Shown: positions 60,926-64,000 of the stretch, piece by piece
How positions within the stretch are numbered: position 1 is the first letter of the stretch
Layout: each line of letters opens with the position of its first letter
Source of the DNA: Kumtagia sp964244725
Lineage (GTDB): Bacteria; Pseudomonadota; Alphaproteobacteria; Rhizobiales; Rhizobiaceae
Assembly (NCBI GenBank): GCA_964244725.1
Contig: CAXTJQ010000008.1
Location: 1-64,000 of the forward strand
Direction: 5' to 3'
DNA length: 64,000 nucleotides
Translations under genes and position numbers: made by a program
Notes under the pieces: model-generated
Seen by the model: the letters and a program-made list of their open reading frames with translations, nothing else
Told to the model about the DNA's origin: nothing
Database searches by the model: none

Positions 60926-61836
60926 GCGCGCATTCCGGCCAAGCCGACATCCGCCGAGAGCGCCAGGTGGATGCGCACCAGGGCGTCGGAGGCGAGGCGG
61001 TCGGTGTGGTTGACAGTGTGGCTCCAGCCGAGGCGGCGGCACCAGGCGCCGAGCTCCTGGCGGCGGGCGGCGTAGAGGCGGCGGTAGTCCTCGGCCAGCG
61101 TCTCGGCGCGGCCAGCGGTCAGTTTCTCGCCTGTTTCGGGATCGGTGAACTGGGTGCGCCCGGCATAGGGAAAATTCTCTTCCGCCGGGTCGGCGACCTC
61201 GATCAGGTGCGCTCGGACGCCGTGGCGCTGCAGGACGTCGAGCCAAGCCTTGGTCTCCTCGGGAGGATCGAGGAAATCGCTGACGACAATGACGTCGGAG
61301 AAGCGCCGGATCGCGCTCAAATCGGGTTTACCCGCGACCGACGGGGCATGGACGAGAAGCGCTGCGATGCGCTCGGCGTTATTGCGCGCGGCGATCGGAT
61401 CGGTCAGGCCGGGCCAGGCGATCCGTTCGCCGCTGCGCGACAGGAGTTCGGCCAGCGCCAGCACCAGAACCATCGCCCGCGATTCTTTCGAAACGCTCGC
61501 GCCTGCCGATTTGTAGAGCATCGACGATGACGGATCGGCCCAGAGCCACACCGTATGCGCGGCCTCCCATTCCTGGTCGCGGATGTAGGTGTGGTCGTCG
61601 CGGGCCGAGCGGCGCCAGTCGATGCGGGCGGTGGCTTCGCCTTCGACATAGGGTCGGAACTGCCAGAAATTCTCGCCGACGCCGCGCTTGCGGCGGCCAT
61701 GCCAGCCGCCGATCACGGTGTTGACGATGCGGCGCGCCTCGACCAGCAGGTCCGGGATCAGCGAGGCGCGCAGACGGGCGCGGGCCAATGCGTCGCGCGA
61801 TGCGACGGGCGCCGTCGCCTCGCCGATTTTGGCCAT
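60922..61836 (-). CDS. DUF58 domain protein
   Basis: The protein has 304 residues. The start overlaps the moxR stop (TGATG). The DUF58 core 'GRRKRGVGENFWQFRPYVEG' and 'ARIDWRRSARDDHTYIRDQE' is followed by a VWA-like half ('VWLWADPSSSMLY' with MIDAS-type D-x-S-x-S). Standard partner of MoxR ATPases. No membrane segments. Confidence 0.92.
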   Translation of the reverse strand: MAKIGEATAPVASRDALARARLRASLIPDLLVEARRIVNTVIGGWHGRRKRGVGENFWQFRPYVEGEATARIDWRRSARDDHTYIRDQEWEAAHTVWLWADPSSSMLYKSAGASVSKESRAMVLVLALAELLSRSGERIAWPGLTDPIAARNNAERIAALLVHAPSVAGKPDLSAIRRFSDVIVVSDFLDPPEETKAWLDVLQRHGVRAHLIEVADPAEENFPYAGRTQFTDPETGEKLTAGRAETLAEDYRRLYAARRQELGAWCRRLGWSHTVNHTDRLASDALVRIHLALSADVGLAGMRA

Positions 61837-62840
61837 CAGACGGCTTTCACCAGCCGCGCCACGACATCGCGAACGGTCATCCCCTCTGCGCGGGCCGCGA
61901 AGGCGAGCGACATGCGATGTTGCAGCACCGGTTCGGCCAGCGCCCTCACGTCGTCGATCGACGGGGCCAGGCGGCCATCGTAGAGCGCGCGGGCCCGAGC
62001 GCAGAGCGTCAGCGCCTGGCTGGCGCGCGGACCCGGCCCCCAGGCGACGGCCTTGTCGGTTACGCCGTTGCCTTGGCCCGGGCGCGCCGAGCGGATCAGC
62101 TGGAGGATCGCCTCAACCACGCTTTCGGGCACAGGCATGCGGCGGATCAGAAGCTGGATCTCCTTCAGCCGCTCGGGCGTCAGCACGTTCCGCGCGCGCG
62201 CCTCGCCGACGCCGGTCGTTTCCAGCAGGATGCGGCGCTCCGCTTCCAGTTCGGGATAGAGGATGTCGATCTGCATCAGGAAACGGTCGAGCTGCGCCTC
62301 GGGAAGGGGATAGGTGCCCTCCTGCTCGAGCGGGTTCTGGGTCGCCAGCACATGAAAAGGCGACGGCAGGTCGTGGCGGGCGCCCGCGACGGTGATATGA
62401 TATTCCTGCATGGCCTGGAGCAGGGCCGACTGGGTGCGCGGACTGGCGCGATTGATCTCGTCGGCCATCAGCAGCTGCGCGAAGATCGGGCCGGGAATGA
62501 AGCGGAACGACCGCCGGCCGCCATCTGCTTGTTCCAGAACTTCCGAGCCGAGAATGTCGGACGGCATGAGGTCCGGCGTGAACTGGATGCGGCGCGCGTC
62601 CAGGCCGAGCACGATGCCGAGCGTATCGACGAGCTTGGTCTTGGCCAAGCCGGGCACGCCGACCAACAAGGCATGGCCGCCGGCCAGCAGCGCGACCAGC
62701 GTGCGCTCGACGACGCTTTCCTGGCCGAATATGACGCGGCCGACGCCGTCGCGGACGCTCGAAATATCGGCCAGCGCGCGCTCCGCCAGCGCGACCATCT
62801 CGCTTTCGCTAGGGGATTCTTCCTTGGTGATGGCGCTCAT
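61836..62840 (-). CDS. MoxR-family AAA+ ATPase
   Basis: The protein has 334 residues from ATG 62840. Walker A is 'GVPGLAKTKLVDTL' (the usual Gly-Lys-Thr has Ala-Lys-Thr here, common in MoxR), with Walker B 'LLMADEINRASPRTQSALLQ', sensor 1 'HVLATQNPLEQEGTYPLPEA' and sensor 2 'GPRASQALTLCARARAL'. First gene of a four-gene operon with overlapping starts and stops. MoxR ATPases act as chaperones for metal insertion or complex assembly with VWA proteins. Confidence 0.94.
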   Translation of the reverse strand: MSAITKEESPSESEMVALAERALADISSVRDGVGRVIFGQESVVERTLVALLAGGHALLVGVPGLAKTKLVDTLGIVLGLDARRIQFTPDLMPSDILGSEVLEQADGGRRSFRFIPGPIFAQLLMADEINRASPRTQSALLQAMQEYHITVAGARHDLPSPFHVLATQNPLEQEGTYPLPEAQLDRFLMQIDILYPELEAERRILLETTGVGEARARNVLTPERLKEIQLLIRRMPVPESVVEAILQLIRSARPGQGNGVTDKAVAWGPGPRASQALTLCARARALYDGRLAPSIDDVRALAEPVLQHRMSLAFAARAEGMTVRDVVARLVKAV

Positions 62841-62995
62841 GCGGCGTGGGATCCTTGCTTCGACCGTTCGCGGATTGAAGACCGCTTCGACCCGATCCGC
62901 AAGGCGCTCCATTCCGCACCGCAACGAACGCCCTTGCGGAACTTAAATCCTGCCCCCAGGCTGACAAGCGAGACAACAGTGACTATTTCGTGACC

Positions 62996-63625
62996 ATGAC
63001 CCACACCCCCGACGATGCGGCCACCGGCCTCGCCGAGGCCACCGATGCGGCAGGCCTTTCGGCGCTGATCGCGCGCGCCGCGCGGGCGGGGAAAGGCGCG
63101 GCGCCGGTGGAAACGTGGAATCCGCCGTTCTGCGGCGATCTCGACATCGAGATAAGGGCAGACGGAACCTGGTTTTACCTCGGAAGCCCGATCGGCCGCA
63201 TGCCGCTGGTCGAACTGTTCTCGACGGTGCTGCGCAAGGACGAAGACGGCAGGACCTATCTGGTGACGCCGGCCGAACGCGTCGGCATACGGGTCGTCGA
63301 CGCGCCTTTCGTGGCGGTCGAGATGAACGTTTCGGGCGAGGGCGGATCGCGGATCATTACTTTCCGCACCAATGTGGGCGACCTGGTGGAAGCCGGGCCG
63401 GGTCACCCGTTGCGCTTCGTCGACGAGCCGGAAACCGGCGGGCTGAAACCCTACGTGCTCGTGCGGGGGCGCCTGGAGGCGCTGGTGGCGCGCCCGGTGA
63501 TGTATGAACTCGTGGACATCGGCGAGGCAATCGACATCGACGGCGTGGAAATGTTCGCGGTGCGCTCGCATGGCGAAACCTACCCCATCATGCCGATGGA
63601 CAGTCTGAGGCGGATGAGTGCCTGA
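62996..63625 (+). CDS. DUF1285 family protein
   Basis: The protein has 209 residues from ATG 62996 (GTG at 62990 also possible). 'VETWNPPFCGDLDIEIRADG' followed by 'WFYLGSPIGRMPLVELFSTV' and 'RVVDAPFVAVEMNVSGEG' is the DUF1285 signature. Soluble, beta-rich, unknown function. It is divergent from moxR across 155 bp and overlaps the following Nudix gene start by eight bases. The same pair is conserved across Rhizobiales. Confidence 0.93.
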   Translation: MTHTPDDAATGLAEATDAAGLSALIARAARAGKGAAPVETWNPPFCGDLDIEIRADGTWFYLGSPIGRMPLVELFSTVLRKDEDGRTYLVTPAERVGIRVVDAPFVAVEMNVSGEGGSRIITFRTNVGDLVEAGPGHPLRFVDEPETGGLKPYVLVRGRLEALVARPVMYELVDIGEAIDIDGVEMFAVRSHGETYPIMPMDSLRRMSA

Positions 63626-64000
63626 AGCGGCGCCGACCACGCCGGGGCCGAAGTACTCGGTGAGGGACCTACGCCGCCGCATGGCCGGCGCGGCCGCGCT
63701 GGAGACTCTTCCGGGCGGCGACGGCGACCATCGCTTCAATCCCGGCAGTCGCCGCCAGGCGTTGCAAGCGGCGCTGCGCGACGCCGCCGTGCTGATCCCG
63801 GTCGTCGATCGTCCGGGGCAGGCCACCGTCATCCTGACGAAGCGCGCCGAGACGCTGCGCGCCCATGGCGGGCAGACGGCGTTTCCGGGCGGGCGGATCG
63901 ACCCGGAAGACGCAACGCCAGAACAGGCGGCGTTGCGCGAAGCGCGTGAAGAGATCGGACTCGCGAGCCGCCATGTGGAGGTGATCGGCCGGCTGCCGGA
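63618..64000 (+). CDS. CoA pyrophosphatase (Nudix, NudL-like), partial
   Basis: The frame runs from GTG 63618, overlapping the DUF1285 stop, to the right edge, giving 127 residues. 'AAVLIPVVDRPGQATVILTK' and 'RAHGGQTAFPGGRIDPEDA' followed by 'AALREAREEIGL' form the NuCoA motif plus Nudix box (REAREEIG). It should cleave CoA to phosphopantetheine and ADP. The C-terminus lies beyond the window. Confidence 0.9.
   Translation, partial: MPEAAPTTPGPKYSVRDLRRRMAGAAALETLPGGDGDHRFNPGSRRQALQAALRDAAVLIPVVDRPGQATVILTKRAETLRAHGGQTAFPGGRIDPEDATPEQAALREAREEIGLASRHVEVIGRLP

Noticed and set aside
1..64000. CRISPR arrays, rRNA genes, insertion sequences and prophage genes
   Set aside because: I looked for regularly spaced repeats, transposase motifs and integrase or phage structural genes and saw none.

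Overview
The window looks like a chromosomal segment of a high-GC alphaproteobacterium of the order Hyphomicrobiales (Rhizobiales). The evidence is a CtrA/ChpT/SciP cell-cycle locus with the same eipA-chpT-ctrA neighbourhood as Brucella, GANTC (CcrM) sites next to ctrA, a fused anthranilate synthase TrpE(G) behind a trpL attenuator, a ChoXWV choline importer, and a MoxR/DUF58/BatA/DUF4159 - DUF1285 - CoA pyrophosphatase cluster. I cannot fix the genus from the sequence alone. Composition is uniformly GC-rich except around 38.5-40 kb and 54-56 kb, which look acquired.

Layout. 1-15 kb is a cell-surface region: the N-terminal part of a giant repetitive adhesin running off the left edge, a membrane-anchored L,D-transpeptidase-like protein, a DUF883-type small membrane protein, then a leftward three-gene operon. 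That operon encodes a TPR/beta-barrel (Slam-like) protein, a secreted FecR-domain protein with a TbpB-like C-terminal barrel, and a CHASE2 adenylate cyclase. A divergent RTX protein with a type-I-secretion tail follows. 15.4-18 kb holds tRNA-Met, a Gfo/Idh/MocA dehydrogenase and mnmA. 18-24 kb is the cell-cycle/envelope hub: sciP, fliJ, ctrA, a lone receiver, chpT, eipA and a coiled-coil membrane protein. 24-34 kb is mostly housekeeping: an RNA methylase, a HugZ-like protein, GNAT, a glutathionyl-hydroquinone reductase, Nudix, a metallophosphoesterase, leuA with a candidate leader peptide, and a DUF2156 protein. 33.6-38 kb is trpL-trpE(G)-CDF transporter-AbrB-family permease. 38.2-40 kb holds a small secreted Cys/Pro-rich protein and an AT-rich membrane protein, followed by fhs.

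42-49.6 kb is a tight leftward six-gene operon: coiled-coil protein, 382-aa protein, Fic, AAA+ ATPase, DUF6638 and DUF2333. I regard it as the best candidate for an uncharacterised system in the window. 49.9-53 kb is choXWV. 53-54 kb holds a pyridoxamine-oxidase-like protein and clpS. 54.1-56 kb is a restriction-modification pair in which the endonuclease and the methyltransferase each carry exactly one in-frame stop. 56-64 kb is the MoxR-type cluster, then DUF1285 and a Nudix CoA pyrophosphatase cut by the right edge.

The points most worth following are: (i) the Slam-like/FecR-barrel/CHASE2-cyclase operon, which reads as a surface-export plus cAMP-signalling unit; (ii) the AAA+/Fic/DUF6638/DUF2333 operon; (iii) the doubly nonsense-mutated R-M pair; (iv) the trp and possible leu attenuators; (v) the lone receiver protein beside chpT.
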